NCBI GenBank assembly: GCA_001510575.1
Contig: LNGK01000008.1
Span: forward strand, 2,816,687 to 2,880,686
DNA from: Knoxdaviesia capensis
Lineage: Eukaryota > Ascomycota > Sordariomycetes > Microascales > Gondwanamycetaceae
Direction of reading: 5' to 3'
Length of the DNA: 64,000 bases
The position numbers were made by a program, and so were the translations under genes. A model generated the notes under the pieces. That model was not told the origin of the DNA. It saw nothing but the letters and a program-made list of their open reading frames with translations, and searched no databases. Of this stretch, positions 12,401 to 23,800 are shown piece after piece; position 1 is the first letter of the stretch; every line of letters starts with the position of its first letter.

Positions 12401-15084
12401 AGGTTGAGCCGTGGACCGAGATCGTCCGTCGCTTCTGCACGGGTGCGATGTCGTACGGTTCCATTTCCATGGAGGCCCACTCCACTCTTGCCATCGCCAT
12501 GAACCGTCTTGGCGGAAAGTCCAACACCGGTGAAGGTGGTGAGGACCCTGAGCGCTCCGAGCGCATGGACAACGGCGATACTATGCGCTCTGCCATCAAG
12601 CAGGTTGCCTCGGGCCGTTTCGGTGTCACTTCGGCCTACCTTGCCGATTCCGATGAGCTGCAGATCAAGATGGCTCAGGGAGCCAAGCCCGGTGAGGGTG
12701 GTGAACTTCCCGGATACAAGGTGTCTAAGTCTATTGCTCGCACCCGTCACTCCACCCCTGGTGTCGGTCTGATCTCCCCCCCTCCTCACCACGACATTTA
12801 CTCCATCGAAGATCTAAAGCAGCTGATCTACGATCTCAAGTGCGCCAGCCCGCGTTCGCGTGTGTCCGTGAAGCTGGTGTCTGAGGTTGGTGTTGGTATT
12901 GTTGCTTCTGGTGTCGCCAAGGCCAAGGCTGATCACATTCTGATCTCTGGCCACGATGGAGGTACCGGTGCCTCGCGCTGGACTGGTATCAAATACGCCG
13001 GTCTCCCTTGGGAGCTTGGTCTTGCCGAGACTCACCAGACTCTGGTTCTCAACGATCTCCGTGGTCGTGTTGTTGTCCAGACTGACGGTCAGCTCCGTAC
13101 TGGTCGCGATGTTGCCATCGCCTGTCTTTTGGGTGCTGAGGAGTGGGGCTTCGCTACTACCCCTCTGATTGCCATGGGCTGCATCTTCATGCGCAAGTGC
13201 CATCTCAACTCTTGCCCCGTCGGTGTTGCCACCCAGGACCCCGAGCTGCGGAAGAAGTTCAAGGGAACCCCGGAGCACGTTATCAACTTCTTTTACTATG
13301 TTGCTAACGAGCTCCGTGCCATCATGGCCCGCCTGGGTTTCCGCACCATTAACGAGATGGTTGGACACGTTGAGGTGCTCAAGGTCAATGACGAGCTGCG
13401 CACTCGCAAGACCGAGAACATTGATCTCTCGCTTCTGCTGACCCCGGCCCACAAGCTGCGCCCCGGTGTTGCCACCTTCAACGTCCGCAAGCAGGACCAC
13501 AAGCTGTATGTCCGTCTGGACAATAAGCTTATCTCTGAGGCCGAACTTACCCTCGACAAGGGACTGCCGTCCCGCATTGAGTGTGACATTGTCAACACCG
13601 ACCGTGCCATGGGTACCACGCTTTCGTACCACATCTCCAAGCGTTACGGCGAGACTGGTCTCCCCAACGACACCGTCCATGTCAACGTCAAGGGATCCGC
13701 CGGACAGTCGTTCGGAGCCTTCCTTGCCCCTGGTGTCACTCTTGAGCTTGAGGGTGATTCCAACGACTATGTTGGCAAGGGATTGTCGGGTGGTCGCCTG
13801 ATCATCTACCCTCCTCGCTCTGCCGTTTTCAAGGCCGAGGACAACATCCTGATTGGAAACGTGTGCCTGTACGGAGCCACCAGCGGAACTTGCTTCTTCC
13901 GCGGTGTTGCTGCCGAGCGCTTCGCTGTGCGTAACTCGGGTGCCACGGCTATTGTCGAGGGTGTTGGTGACCACGGCTGCGAGTACATGACCGGTGGACG
14001 CATTGTTATTCTGGGAACCACTGGACGTAACTTTGCGGCTGGTATGTCGGGAGGTATCGCCTATGTGCTGGATATCAACGGCGACTTCATGTTGAAGCTC
14101 AACACGGAGTTGGTTGAGGCTTCGGGCGTCACCGAGCCAACCGAGATTGCCTTCCTGCGCGGCCTCATTGAGGACCACCACCACTACACTGGATCCGAGC
14201 TGGCCGCCCGTATCCTCGTTGACTTCAACCGCGCCCTGCCCCGCTTTGTCAAGGTTCTCCCCGTCGACTACAAGCGTGTGCTTGAGGAGGAGGCTGCCAA
14301 GGCCGCCACCGCTAAGCGCGCCGAGTACAACTTGCCGCTGCTTCCGGCTTCGACTGCCACTACTTCTTCTTCCTCTGATGCTACTACTCCTGCTCCGGCT
14401 GCTCCGGCTGCTGCTGCTGCTGCCACCCCTGCCGCTCCTCCTTCTCCCGAGATTAAGAAGCACGAGAAGGGCGGCAAGCTCCAGGATATCGAGGAGACCA
14501 TCAGCGATGCTGCCGTTGAGAAGAAGCGTGCTTTGGTTCTCGACAAGACCAAGGGTTTCATGAAGTACCACCGCCGCACTGAGAAGTACCGCGCCGCCAA
14601 GACCCGTACCAAGGATTGGGCTGAGCTGAACCAGCGTCTGGACGAGGATGAACTCAAATACCAGTCGGCTCGTTGCATGGACTGCGGTGTTCCGTTCTGC
14701 CAGTCGGAGACGGGCTGCCCGATTTCCAACATCATCCCCAAGTGGAACGAGCTGGTGTTCCAGAACCAGTGGCAGGATGCTCTTAACCGCCTGCTCATGA
14801 CCAACAACTTCCCCGAGTTCACTGGTCGGGTGTGCCCCGCTCCCTGTGAGGGTGCTTGCGTTCTCGGAATCATCGACCAGCCCGTCGGCATCAAGTCCAT
14901 TGAGTGCGCCATCATTGACCGTGGTTTCGAGATGGGCTGGATTGTGCCCCGCCCTCCCCAGGTCCGCACCGGCAAGAAGGTGGCCATCATTGGATCGGGC
15001 CCGGCTGGTCTTGCCTGCGCCGACCAGCTCAACCGTGCCGGCCATCTGGTCACCCTGTACGAGCGTGCTGACCGTCTTGGAGGA

Positions 15085-15116
<32 letters not shown>

Positions 15117-16044
15117 TGACAAGCGCATTGTCAAGCGCCGTACCGATCTCCTGGCTGCCGAGGGCGTTGTGTTCAAGACCGGTGTTGCCATTGGCGAGGA
15201 CATTAAGCTGATGGATCTCAAAGCCGACAACGACGCGGTGGTTATTGCTACTGGTGCTACCGTTGCTCGTGATCTGCCCGCAAAGGGTCGTGAGCTCCAG
15301 GGCATCCACTTTGCCATGGAGTTCCTCCACAAGAACACCAAGTCTCTGCTTGACTCGGAGCTTGCCGATGGATCGTACATCTCGGCCAAGGACAAGGACG
15401 TCATTGTCATTGGTGGTGGTGATACCGGAAACGACTGCATCGGAACGTCGGTTCGCCACGGCGCCAAGTCGGTTATCAACTTCGAGCTGCTGCCGCAGCC
15501 CCCGCCGGAGCGTGCCCGTGATAACCCGTGGCCGCAGTGGCCCCGGATCTACCGTGTGGACTACGGCCACACCGAGGTGAAGCAGCACATGGGCAAGGAC
15601 CCGCGTGAGTTCTGCATCATGTCGGAGGAGTTTGTCGACGACGGCAACGGCAACGTCAAGGGCATCAACACGGTCCGGGTTGAGTGGACGCGGACGGCTA
15701 CTGGCGGCTGGGATATGAAGAAGGTTGAGGGCTCGCGCCAGTTCTTCCCTGCCGACCTTGTGCTCCTGTCGATGGGTTTCCTCGGCCCCGAGGCCCGTGT
15801 TCTCGGCGACGAGATTGAGAAGGATGCCCGCAAGAACGTCAAGACGCCCGCTGGCAAGTACAGCACCAACGTCGAGGGTGTGTTTGCTGCCGGAGATTGC
15901 CGCCGCGGACAGTCGCTGATTGTCTGGGGTATCAACGAGGGTCGCCAGGCTGCTCGTGAGGTTGATCTGTACTTGATGAAGAACACTGCTCTCCCGGTCA
16001 CTGGAGGTATCGTCAAGCAAACCGCCCAGGAGATTCTCCACTAG
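9493..16044 (+). CDS. glt1: Glutamate synthase (NADH-type GOGAT), single polypeptide
   Basis: Makes two glutamates from glutamine and 2-oxoglutarate with a reduced pyridine nucleotide, completing the GS-GOGAT ammonium assimilation route. Exons are 9493-9614, 9687-9781 and 9848-16044 (2,137 residues); both introns are GT-AG and carry CTAAC/CTAAC-like branch points. Domain order: short propeptide and nucleophile Cys53 (DACGVGF) opening the class II glutaminase domain; central linker; FMN-binding synthase domain from about residue 850 (SYGSISMEAHST) with the 3Fe-4S motif CIFMRKCHLNSCPVG near 1184; GXGXG beta-helix domain around 1300-1500; an Ala/Pro/Ser linker near 1574-1605; and a beta-subunit part with 4Fe-4S Cys (CMDCGVPFC, near 1683) and two nucleotide-binding motifs (VAIIGSGPAG near 1785, VIVIGGGDTG near 1924). 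Length and order fit fungal Glt1/GltA. The choice of NADH over NADPH follows the fungal family rather than a residue I can read. Confidence 0.97.
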
Positions 16045-17078
16045 ATCTGTTCTGATCTAAGTTTCTCTTCTTTCTATTTCTCTTCACTTTTCTTCCATTT
16101 CTTTTCTTCACATTCATCATTTTCATCAGCACGGCGGGCGACCATGAAACGGCAGGATTTTTCTTTTATTCTTTTAGAAGACGACATGAACATTGATCTT
16201 TCTTTTTTTCATTGGGTTTAACGGCGAGATGGTTGGGAATCAGTGAGGATACTTTGAGTTTGCGTCTTTTTTTTTTTCGTTTCTTGCTCCTGTTTTTGTG
16301 TGTCTTGCTCTGCGTTCTGGTGTTCTGTCCTTCGTGCTGTATACTTCATGTTGCTTGTGTCTTGCTCGTTTGGCGAAAAATGCCGGCTTGTTTTGTGTTT
16401 TCGTGTATCAGGACCACCGAGTTCGGGAGGACATTTGCGGTGCTTTCTTCTTCTCCTTTTAGCTGTCTCTTCTCGTTTCCTCGATGTTTATTTACTGGGC
16501 AGGATTTTCGTCATTTTCGCGTGCGGATACCGAAAGGGAAGTAAATTGGAATACGGGTTCGGTGGCTGGTATGTTGTGTTGTTTTCTGTGTTTTGACCTG
16601 TTTGCTGTTGTTTTATGAGTTGATCGTGATAATGTACACAGCATCTATTGAATGTATATAGTTTTCTCGACTACAAAAACGGAGATGTGAAGATTTGTTC
16701 CAAAACGCTAGAGATGTGAGTGAAGTGAAGATGTCCAAACGAGAGTCTAAAGTGGGAATTGCGAGTATATGCGGGTTATACCCTAGCCGAAAAAGTGGCA
16801 GGAAGGCGATAAGCTGATAAGAAAACTGGATCTAGAAAAAAAAGAATTTCTTGCAAGCTTCACTAACTTTTTCTTGGAGTTTTGTTTCTTAGAGCTTTTT
16901 GCTTACAGTCGTTTGTTACCGTTTTTATGGCAATTGTCACTACTGTTGACTGATAACTCACTTCATCACTCTTCAAGTACACTACACATACGATACTAAC
17001 ACACATTTCGTGTCTGAAAGCTTCCACAACCCGGCTTACACCACGACTCTTCAATCACTCACACCAAACCTCATACCG
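16045..17078. other. glt1 3' region and dbp6 promoter
   Basis: About 1 kb without a gene. The left half is T-rich and presumably the glt1 3' UTR. The right half is the dbp6 promoter and leader; it holds the palindrome GGGT-TAT-ACCC at 16773-16783, 296 bases before the dbp6 start. Confidence 0.5.
16773..16786. promoter_or_regulatory. Telobox-like palindrome upstream of dbp6
   Basis: GGGTTATACCCTAG contains the inverted repeat GGGT-TAT-ACCC. Related elements occur at 26885, 38884 and 39892. AACCCTA-type boxes are bound by Myb/SANT telobox proteins in other fungi; binding here is inferred. Confidence 0.45.
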
Positions 17079-20015
17079 ATGTACGCACGATACGTCCCGC
17101 CCTCAAAGGCGAAGCCGGCGGCGACGATCGGAGATATAAGACGCCTTGACACCGACGCCGCAGCGATCCCGACCCGCTCTGCACCCCGAGCTCCCGAGCA
17201 ACAACGAAACAGCGACACATACTCAGCTGCCCCGGCCGCCCCAGCAGCGACCGGCGGAGCGTTTGGGTATGCCCGGTACACACCGGTGGCAGCCAAGCCC
17301 GTTGAGACCACCGATAGTCCGGATGGGCGGGCGGCGAAGCGCGTGCGGGTGGGTGCGGGCGAGAAGCGGCCGGTGAAGAAGGCGAAGCGGAGTCGTAAGA
17401 AGCGGACGCTGGCGAGCTCGGACGAAGAGGACGACGACGAGGAAGATGAGGAGAAGGCGGAACCGGTGAGAAAAGTTGCGAAGGTGGATTCACAACCAGA
17501 GGAAGATACCGCGAAGAGGATAGCAGATTCACCGGAAGAGGAAAAAGACGAGGAGCAGGCAGAAGTTGAGCGGCCGAAGAAGGAGAAGACCAAGAAGGAT
17601 AAGAAAGACAAGTCGAAGAAGGACAGATCCGACAAGAAGTCGAAGAAGTCGAAGCGCGAGATCACCCCAGACTCTGCCGATGCTGAGGTCCCTGATGTTC
17701 CAGAAGTCCAAGACCAACAAACGCCGCCGGTTGAAGAAGACGAGACTGCGGCCGAAGCTGAACTAGAGTCGGAAGCGCCACCCGAGCCGAAGAAGGAGAA
17801 ACGAAAGAAGAACAAACAGCCGGAGCCGGATTCGGATTCTAGCGACGACAGTGCCATGCAAAAGCGGTTCAAAGGCGTTTTGAAGAAGAAGACCAAGTCG
17901 CTCCAGCAGGCAAGCACCACCAACGCCCCGGAAGCGGAACCGGCGACGGACGCCGCAGCCGATAATGATGGCGACACCGAGATGCACGGCCTAGAGCCCC
18001 TCCCGCAGCCGGAGTCTGTGGTCCTGCCGGAGGCGAAACCGTCGTTCGACACACTGCCTTCCTGGCTAGCGGATCCGATCCGTGTCTCCCTCGACGCGCG
18101 AGCCCCGTTCTTTGACCTCGGCATCCCCTTCACCGCGTCCAAGATCCTCGCGACAAAGGGCTTCCCCAGCGCCTTCGCCGTGCAGACTGCGGCCCTCCCG
18201 CTGCTCCTCCCGTCCGCCCGCACCGTGCAAGGCGACGTCCTGATCTCCGCGGCCACCGGCTCCGGCAAAACGCTGGCCTACGCGCTGCCGATCACCCGCG
18301 ACATCAGCCGCGGGGTCGTCACCAGGCTGCGCGCGCTCGTGGTGCTGCCGACGCGAGAACTCGTCCGCCAGGCCCACGAGGTGTTTGAGACGTGTGCGGT
18401 GGCGTTTGACGGGCCCGGGCTGAAGCGCGTGCGCATCGGCGTGGCGGTGGGAAGCCAGACTATGCGGGCCGAGCAGGCCGCGCTGGTGGCGCGCGAGGAG
18501 CGGTACGACCCGGCCGCCTGGGCGACCGCCGACGGCAGTGGCCTGGACGATGAGTTCGACGATATCGGCGGCGCCGGGCTGGACGAGTGGGGCGAGCACG
18601 GCGACGCGGAGGATTCCGCCACCGTCGGCGGGCTGCACGCGCACCGGTCTGGCCGGCCGATGCGCGGGAAGACGGTTGACCACGTGGTGGAGTTTGCGTC
18701 GCGCGTCGACGTGCTGATCTGCACGCCAGGCCGGCTGGTCGACCACCTGCGGCGCACGCCGGGGTTCTCGCTGGAATTTGTGCGGTGGCTGGTGGTCGAC
18801 GAGGCCGACAAGCTGCTCTCGCAGGCGTTCCAGGACTGGCTGCCCGTGGTGATCAAGCAGCTCGCGCGCAGCCGCCCCGCGCCGCCCGTGCCCGCGGCCC
18901 TCTCCAACAGCCCCTACTACCAGCGCCTGTCCTCACCCTCGTCGTCGGCCGGGTCTGCCCTGGCGTCCGTGACATCCGCGCGCGACTTCTCGTTCGGCCC
19001 GCCGTACGCCGGCGGGGTGCGCAAGGTCGTGCTCAGCGCGACGCTGACGCGCGATCTAAGCCTGTTGGGCGGCCTCGCGCTGCACGAGCCGCGGCTGGTG
19101 GTTCTGCAGGGTGGGGGTGACGATGCTGCTGCTGCTGCTGCGGCGGCGGGTGAGAACGGCGGTGTGGTCGAGCATACACTGCCGGGCCTGTTGAGCGAGG
19201 CGGCCGTGCGCATTAAGGATGCGGGGCTGAAACCGCTCTACCTGCTCGAGTTGTTGCTGGATCGCGGACTGATGGTTACTTTTGGTGGTGAAGATGAGGC
19301 TGCGGAGGCGGAGGCCGAGACGGAGGAAGCGAAGCCGGAAGCCGGAGACCCATCCACCTCCGACTCTAGCTCGTCCGACTCCGACTCCGACTCCGATTCC
19401 GATTCTGACTCGGACACAAGCTCCGACGGTTCCAGCTCCGCGTCAGACTCGACCACGCCCACCCCGGCGACCTCCACCCCTCCGATCGCCGCCACCGTGC
19501 TGATCTTCACCAAATCCAACGAATCCGCACTCCGCCTAACCCGCCTCCTCACACTCCTGCACCCCTCGCTGGCCCCACACATCGCAACCCTAACGTCCAA
19601 CACGTCGTCGCGCCTGCGCCGCCTGACCCTCCGCCAACTCGCGCGCGCGAACCACCCACTCCGCGTCGTCGTCGCCTCCGACCTCGTCGCCCGCGGCATC
19701 GACGTGCCGCGCCTCGACCACGTCGTCAACTACGACCTGCCCGCCAGCGTCGCCGCCTACGTGCACCGCGTCGGCCGCACCGCGCGCGCCGGCCGCGCCG
19801 GCCGCGCCTGGACCATCCTGCCGGACGACGAGTCGGGCTGGTTCTGGGGCAAGATTGCGAAGGCCGGCGGCGGGGTCAGTCGGCGCGCCAAGGTCGAGCG
19901 CGTGCGTGTGGGCCCGGAGGACGGCTTCGCGGAGGATGTGGTCGGCCGGTATGGGCGCATGTTGGCCGAGCTGGGCAAGCAGGCTGGTGCGGCTTGGTCG
20001 CGGTATGATCGGTAG
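17079..20015 (+). CDS. dbp6: ATP-dependent DEAD-box RNA helicase, Dbp6 type
   Basis: Nucleolar helicase needed for early assembly of the large ribosomal subunit. I start it at the ATG at 17079, which gives the N-terminus MYARYVPPSK found in filamentous-fungal Dbp6; the frame is open back to an ATG at 17010, but those residues look like leader. The product is 978 residues. A long Lys/Glu-rich disordered N-terminal half (to about 330) precedes the core: motif I ATGSGKT (Lys397), PTREL, TPGRL, DEAD at 574-577, SAT at 653-655, ASDLVARGID, and motif VI HRVGRTARAGR at 896. Family-typical but large inserts interrupt the core: an acidic segment before TPGRL, a poly-Ala run encoded by GCT repeats near 19124, and a Ser-Asp repeat (about 763-788) between the two RecA domains. 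No intron is needed. It is convergent with the bromodomain gene. Confidence 0.9.
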   Translation: MYARYVPPSKAKPAATIGDIRRLDTDAAAIPTRSAPRAPEQQRNSDTYSAAPAAPAATGGAFGYARYTPVAAKPVETTDSPDGRAAKRVRVGAGEKRPVKKAKRSRKKRTLASSDEEDDDEEDEEKAEPVRKVAKVDSQPEEDTAKRIADSPEEEKDEEQAEVERPKKEKTKKDKKDKSKKDRSDKKSKKSKREITPDSADAEVPDVPEVQDQQTPPVEEDETAAEAELESEAPPEPKKEKRKKNKQPEPDSDSSDDSAMQKRFKGVLKKKTKSLQQASTTNAPEAEPATDAAADNDGDTEMHGLEPLPQPESVVLPEAKPSFDTLPSWLADPIRVSLDARAPFFDLGIPFTASKILATKGFPSAFAVQTAALPLLLPSARTVQGDVLISAATGSGKTLAYALPITRDISRGVVTRLRALVVLPTRELVRQAHEVFETCAVAFDGPGLKRVRIGVAVGSQTMRAEQAALVAREERYDPAAWATADGSGLDDEFDDIGGAGLDEWGEHGDAEDSATVGGLHAHRSGRPMRGKTVDHVVEFASRVDVLICTPGRLVDHLRRTPGFSLEFVRWLVVDEADKLLSQAFQDWLPVVIKQLARSRPAPPVPAALSNSPYYQRLSSPSSSAGSALASVTSARDFSFGPPYAGGVRKVVLSATLTRDLSLLGGLALHEPRLVVLQGGGDDAAAAAAAAGENGGVVEHTLPGLLSEAAVRIKDAGLKPLYLLELLLDRGLMVTFGGEDEAAEAEAETEEAKPEAGDPSTSDSSSSDSDSDSDSDSDSDTSSDGSSSASDSTTPTPATSTPPIAATVLIFTKSNESALRLTRLLTLLHPSLAPHIATLTSNTSSRLRRLTLRQLARANHPLRVVVASDLVARGIDVPRLDHVVNYDLPASVAAYVHRVGRTARAGRAGRAWTILPDDESGWFWGKIAKAGGGVSRRAKVERVRVGPEDGFAEDVVGRYGRMLAELGKQAGAAWSRYDR
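19366..19450 (+). repeat. Ser-Asp codon repeat in dbp6
   Basis: An imperfect TCCGAC/TCTGAC hexanucleotide repeat encodes alternating Ser-Asp residues. Its alternating acidic phospho-acceptor pattern suggests a casein kinase 2 target; that is an inference from composition. Confidence 0.75.
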
Positions 20016-20353
20016 AAAGGGAGCACAGACAAGGTTGTTTCGGGTTAGCATCTGGCATTAGCATTAGGAGTACAGAGACACAGATAGGCAAAAGTGTTTG
20101 AAAGATACACAGGCGAATGCGCGTGTATGTATGAAGAACAACAAAGGAAAAGTCTACACCCGACCAAGTTGATCCGTGAGCTTTGTTAACGTACAGAAAA
20201 GAAAATAACACACAACCACCATTCCGACCCAGCTCCAAGCAAACAGAAGAAAGAAAATAACATCAAAACTCCCCAGAGAAAAGAACGAAAACGAAGTAAA
20301 AAAAGTGTTTTGTGCGCCTGGATTCGCGTGTGCTTAGACTAGCTTATTCGTAT
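20016..20353. other. Convergent 3' region of dbp6 and the bromodomain gene
   Basis: About 340 bases, A-rich on the + strand, between two converging genes. No coding frame; presumably overlapping 3' UTRs. Confidence 0.5.
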
Positions 20354-20809
20354 CTACTGCCCGCGTCCGCCGCCACCGCCACCGCCAAAGCCTCCGCGTC
20401 CACCGCGGCTAAGAATAACAAGCCCACGACGGGGCGCGGGAGGCGCCGCGGGGTACTGGAGAAACGGGGGTGGGTGATGTAGCTGCGGAAGAGATCCGCC
20501 GCCGCGGCCGCGGCCACGCCATGCGGGCTGTGTACGAGGAGTAGATGCCGGACTCGGAGTCGGAGCAAGAGACGGAGCCGGAGCCGGAGCGGACGGGGGA
20601 GGAGACTGCAAGGATTGGGACCAAGGGAGAGAGTCCACAGCGACTGTAATCTCCGGTAGTGTAGGCGGAGATGCAGACCGCGGAGCAAACCGGGCAGAAG
20701 TATGAGTTCCGCGACTTTGACCGCGTCCTCGTCCTTGTCCCTGTGCACACCCACGGCCAGCGCCGCCGCGCCCCGCCGCCAGCGCCGCGTGATCCACTGG
20801 AGTATCAAC
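20354..20809 (-). other. Arg-Gly-rich open frame, possible C-terminal extension of the bromodomain gene
   Basis: In the same frame as the bromodomain gene, 151 codons follow directly after its TAG stop (20810-20812) and end at a second TAG at 20354. The frame encodes repeated RG/RGG/GRG clusters, a Pro/Ala/Ser-rich middle, and a C-terminus with SRGGRGGFGG followed by further Gly. This composition is typical of RGG tails and the codons are not random GC runs (Gly codons are mixed). No GT-AG intron that would remove the stop was found nearby. It may be the true C-terminus reached by readthrough or by an unrecognised splice, the remnant of a tail lost by a recent CAG-to-TAG change, or a chance open frame in GC-rich DNA. 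Confidence 0.45.
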
Positions 20810-23800
20810 CTATCCTCTCCGCGTTCGCCGCGTCGCCGCCGACGTCGAGGCCGGCACATTGTCGTCCGCCGCAAGCTCGTCCTCCTCGTTCGCGCTCTCG
20901 TCGCCCTCCAGCTCGCGGCTGTGCCGCAGCTGCCGCCGCGCCGATCCGTCCCGCATGTCCACGTCATCATCGTCATCCTCGCCATCGCGGGCCTCATCGC
21001 CCTCGTCGTCGTCGTCGTCATCGTCGCCCGTGGCAGCGCCCGTGGTCGCAAGACTACCCGCCCGCGTAACCGCCGACGGCGCGGCCGACCCGCCACCGTG
21101 CATAGCGGCCACCACGCCGGCTGCGATACTGCCCGAGTGTCCGCGCTGCTGCTTCTCCGCACTGCGTAGCTCGCCGAGCAACTTATCGACCTCGAGGAAC
21201 ATGTTGCGCGTGTTGTTCACCACCGCGTTCTCATCCACCTGGTACCCCAGCGACCCGCCCGTGTCGTCGCCGTTGCCGGCGCGCCAGAACGCGCGCCCCG
21301 GGCCGCGATGCGGGTCCGGATTGTACATGATGGCGTTGCAGAACATGTGCGCCAGCTCGCGCTCCAGCTGCTCGCTGTTGACAATGCCCTTGGGCGGCAT
21401 CAGGTCCTCGCTGATCGGCAGGTCCAGCGTCGTCGACCCCGAGTCGCCGCCGTTGGCTGCGCCGCCGTGTGCACCGTCCGTCAGCGCCGCCGCCGCCTGG
21501 ATCGCGTACTTGTTGCCGTGACTGATCGCCTTCTTGATCGACGCAATGTCCTGCCGCTGCAAGATGATCGTGTTGTAGTTGGGCGCGTCGCGCTCGCGGA
21601 TCGGGTTGGCGAACATGTTCGCGTAGCGGTGGCTCGAGATCTGGTCCAGCACAGAGGCACTAACCCGCGGGAACCCGCGCGTCCACCGCACGTGCGTCGG
21701 CGGGCCGACATACACCGGCACCGGCGGCACCAGAGGCGTCGACATGTCTGCGCTGTCGTGGCGCTTGCGCTTGCGGACTGAGAAGGGAACGTGGCTGCTG
21801 CCGCCCATGTGGCGCCGGCTGGTGATGCTCTCATCCGCCGTGGTGTCTCCGCCATCGTCGGTGCGTGCCATCCGGGGCGTGGACTCCTCATCCTTCACCT
21901 TGGTGTGCACTTCAACATGGTCGAGAGACAGTTCGTCTGTTTGCGATGTGACCGACTGGCTGCGCCGCGTACCGAGAGACGAACGCGTGGGTCCACGGCC
22001 ACCCCGGTAGGTTCCCCGGGTACGTCCGCGGCCGGAGCGGCTTGGGGGTGTGTCGATGCGCTGCTGGAGAGACGAAGTGCGGCGCCCGGACGCTTGCGGA
22101 GTTCGCGAGAACTGTGCAGCGGGCCGCGGGGGTGGGGGAGACAACGGCTCCCAAGCGGGGCTTTCCAGATCAACAGCAGCCGAAGGTCTCGGAGTAGAAG
22201 GAGTGGTGGCTACAGTCCAGTTCGTCCCGTGACCGCGCTTGATGAACTGGGGGCGCGGTGCAACAGCGGGGGTATGAGGTCCAGTCGGGACAGCGGGAGC
22301 TGATGCTGCACTGGCCGCAGCCGCGTTGGCAGCAAGTTTTTGCTGAGCTAGGCCGCTGGGAGTCGCTGCTCCAGAGATCTGCGATGGCGCGCCCAAGACG
22401 GCAGTCGCAGTCTGGGGGGTCAAAGTCGCTCCGGGCGCAAGCGCACCGGCGCCTTGGCTTTGCTGGAGCTGTTGCTGTATCGACAGCGGAGGCCCCGGTG
22501 TAGCTGCCTGCTTAACCTGCTGAAGCTGGGGCGTGGGTTGCGCAGCCAAGGAACGCGGCGTCGTTGAACCATGGGCAGCGAGCGGCAGACCTCCGGGAGA
22601 GGGGCGGATCGGCGGCCGCTGCAGTAGGGGTTGCTGGGGAGTAGCGAGCTTCTGCTGCTGAAGCGGGGGAGGCCGTGTGTGCTGTGAGGGAGTCATGCCA
22701 ACAGCCGGGATCGAAGCAGGCCGCGACTGTGTCTGGGTCGTGGGAGCCTCGGTCTTGGCTGCATGAGGTGTCTGGACCGAAGGAAGAATAGATGCAGGCT
22801 CAGTCTGGGCCTTGGTCGGAGTCGGAGAGGCAATCGAGGTTTTGATTGACTGCGTTGGCACTGCGAGCACAGGAGAGGCCGTCCGCGACACGCCGCTTGG
22901 ATGGGGAGAAGCCCCGGGGACCAGTGGCCGCGACATGTTTGCAGGGACGCCAGAAACCGAGAGCTTAGGCGCATGCACCTGTGTCGCCGGAGTTGCCGAA
23001 GCAGAGCCGGGAATCATCATCGGCGGTCTTGCTTGAATCTGTACCGGAACTGTAGGTTGCTGCTGAGGAACGCCGGGGGTGCCTGGGCCAACCGCCGGCC
23101 GGGGAACCATGTGAGGGTGGGCGACCTGACCGGGCTGCGGCTGAAGAGGCCGTTGCTGGCCTTGATTGAACTGGTACGGCTGTTCCCACTTCAGCTGGGG
23201 AGGCGGTACTGGGGTCTGTTGCGACGCGGGCGTACCAGCCGGCATCTTCTTTGTCGCTTCATGCTTGAGGCCTGCAGGGATGGAAGGAGGTACGGTTGCC
23301 GGACCTAGTGTGCTAACCGTGGCTGTGGCTGCGGCGACCGCTGCAGCTGCAGCAGCTGCCGCAGCGGGGGTTTGAGGCGCCAGGTGAGGCGGCCGAGGAG
23401 CGATGGACTGAGCAGCCGGCGGCGGCTGGAGGACGTGGCCGGTAGTAGCAGGATGAAACTCTTGCTTCGTCGCGTTTGTACCGAGGGAGGTGTGGGCTGC
23501 TGTCAGAAGGGGATTGTAAGGAGGCACTGCGCGTGCAGGAAGAATGTCCCGCCGTTGGGGAGGCTGAGACTGAGGAGTGGGAGTCTTCTTGAGACCCTCG
23601 GGGATGGGAGCAGCAAGAGGCGAGGCGGTCGAAGGTGTCGGGGCGGCAGAAAGAATGCGCTGCGGTGGGGCTGTCGATGCGACCGAGGATGGAACTGATA
23701 TTGAGGGAGAAGGTGTTCCTGCAGCCGATGCCACGGCTGACATGGGAAGAATAGGAGTGGGAGCGGAGGAAGAACCTGCGGAAGCGACAGCAGGGCTTGC

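Noticed and set aside
11494..16041. Very long open frames (432 and 1,075 codons) antisense to glt1
   Set aside because: They mirror the glt1 codon bias (few codons whose complement is a stop). The sequences are repetitive Leu/Val/Gly/Asp without motifs, while the sense strand encodes complete GOGAT.
17010..17078. Extension of the dbp6 start to the ATG at 17010
   Set aside because: The extra residues look like leader, and the ATG at 17079 gives the conserved MYARYVPPSK start.
20344..21162. 272-codon minus-strand frame overlapping the end of the bromodomain gene
   Set aside because: It is out of frame with the gene, made of Arg/Leu runs, and explained by GC-rich sequence.
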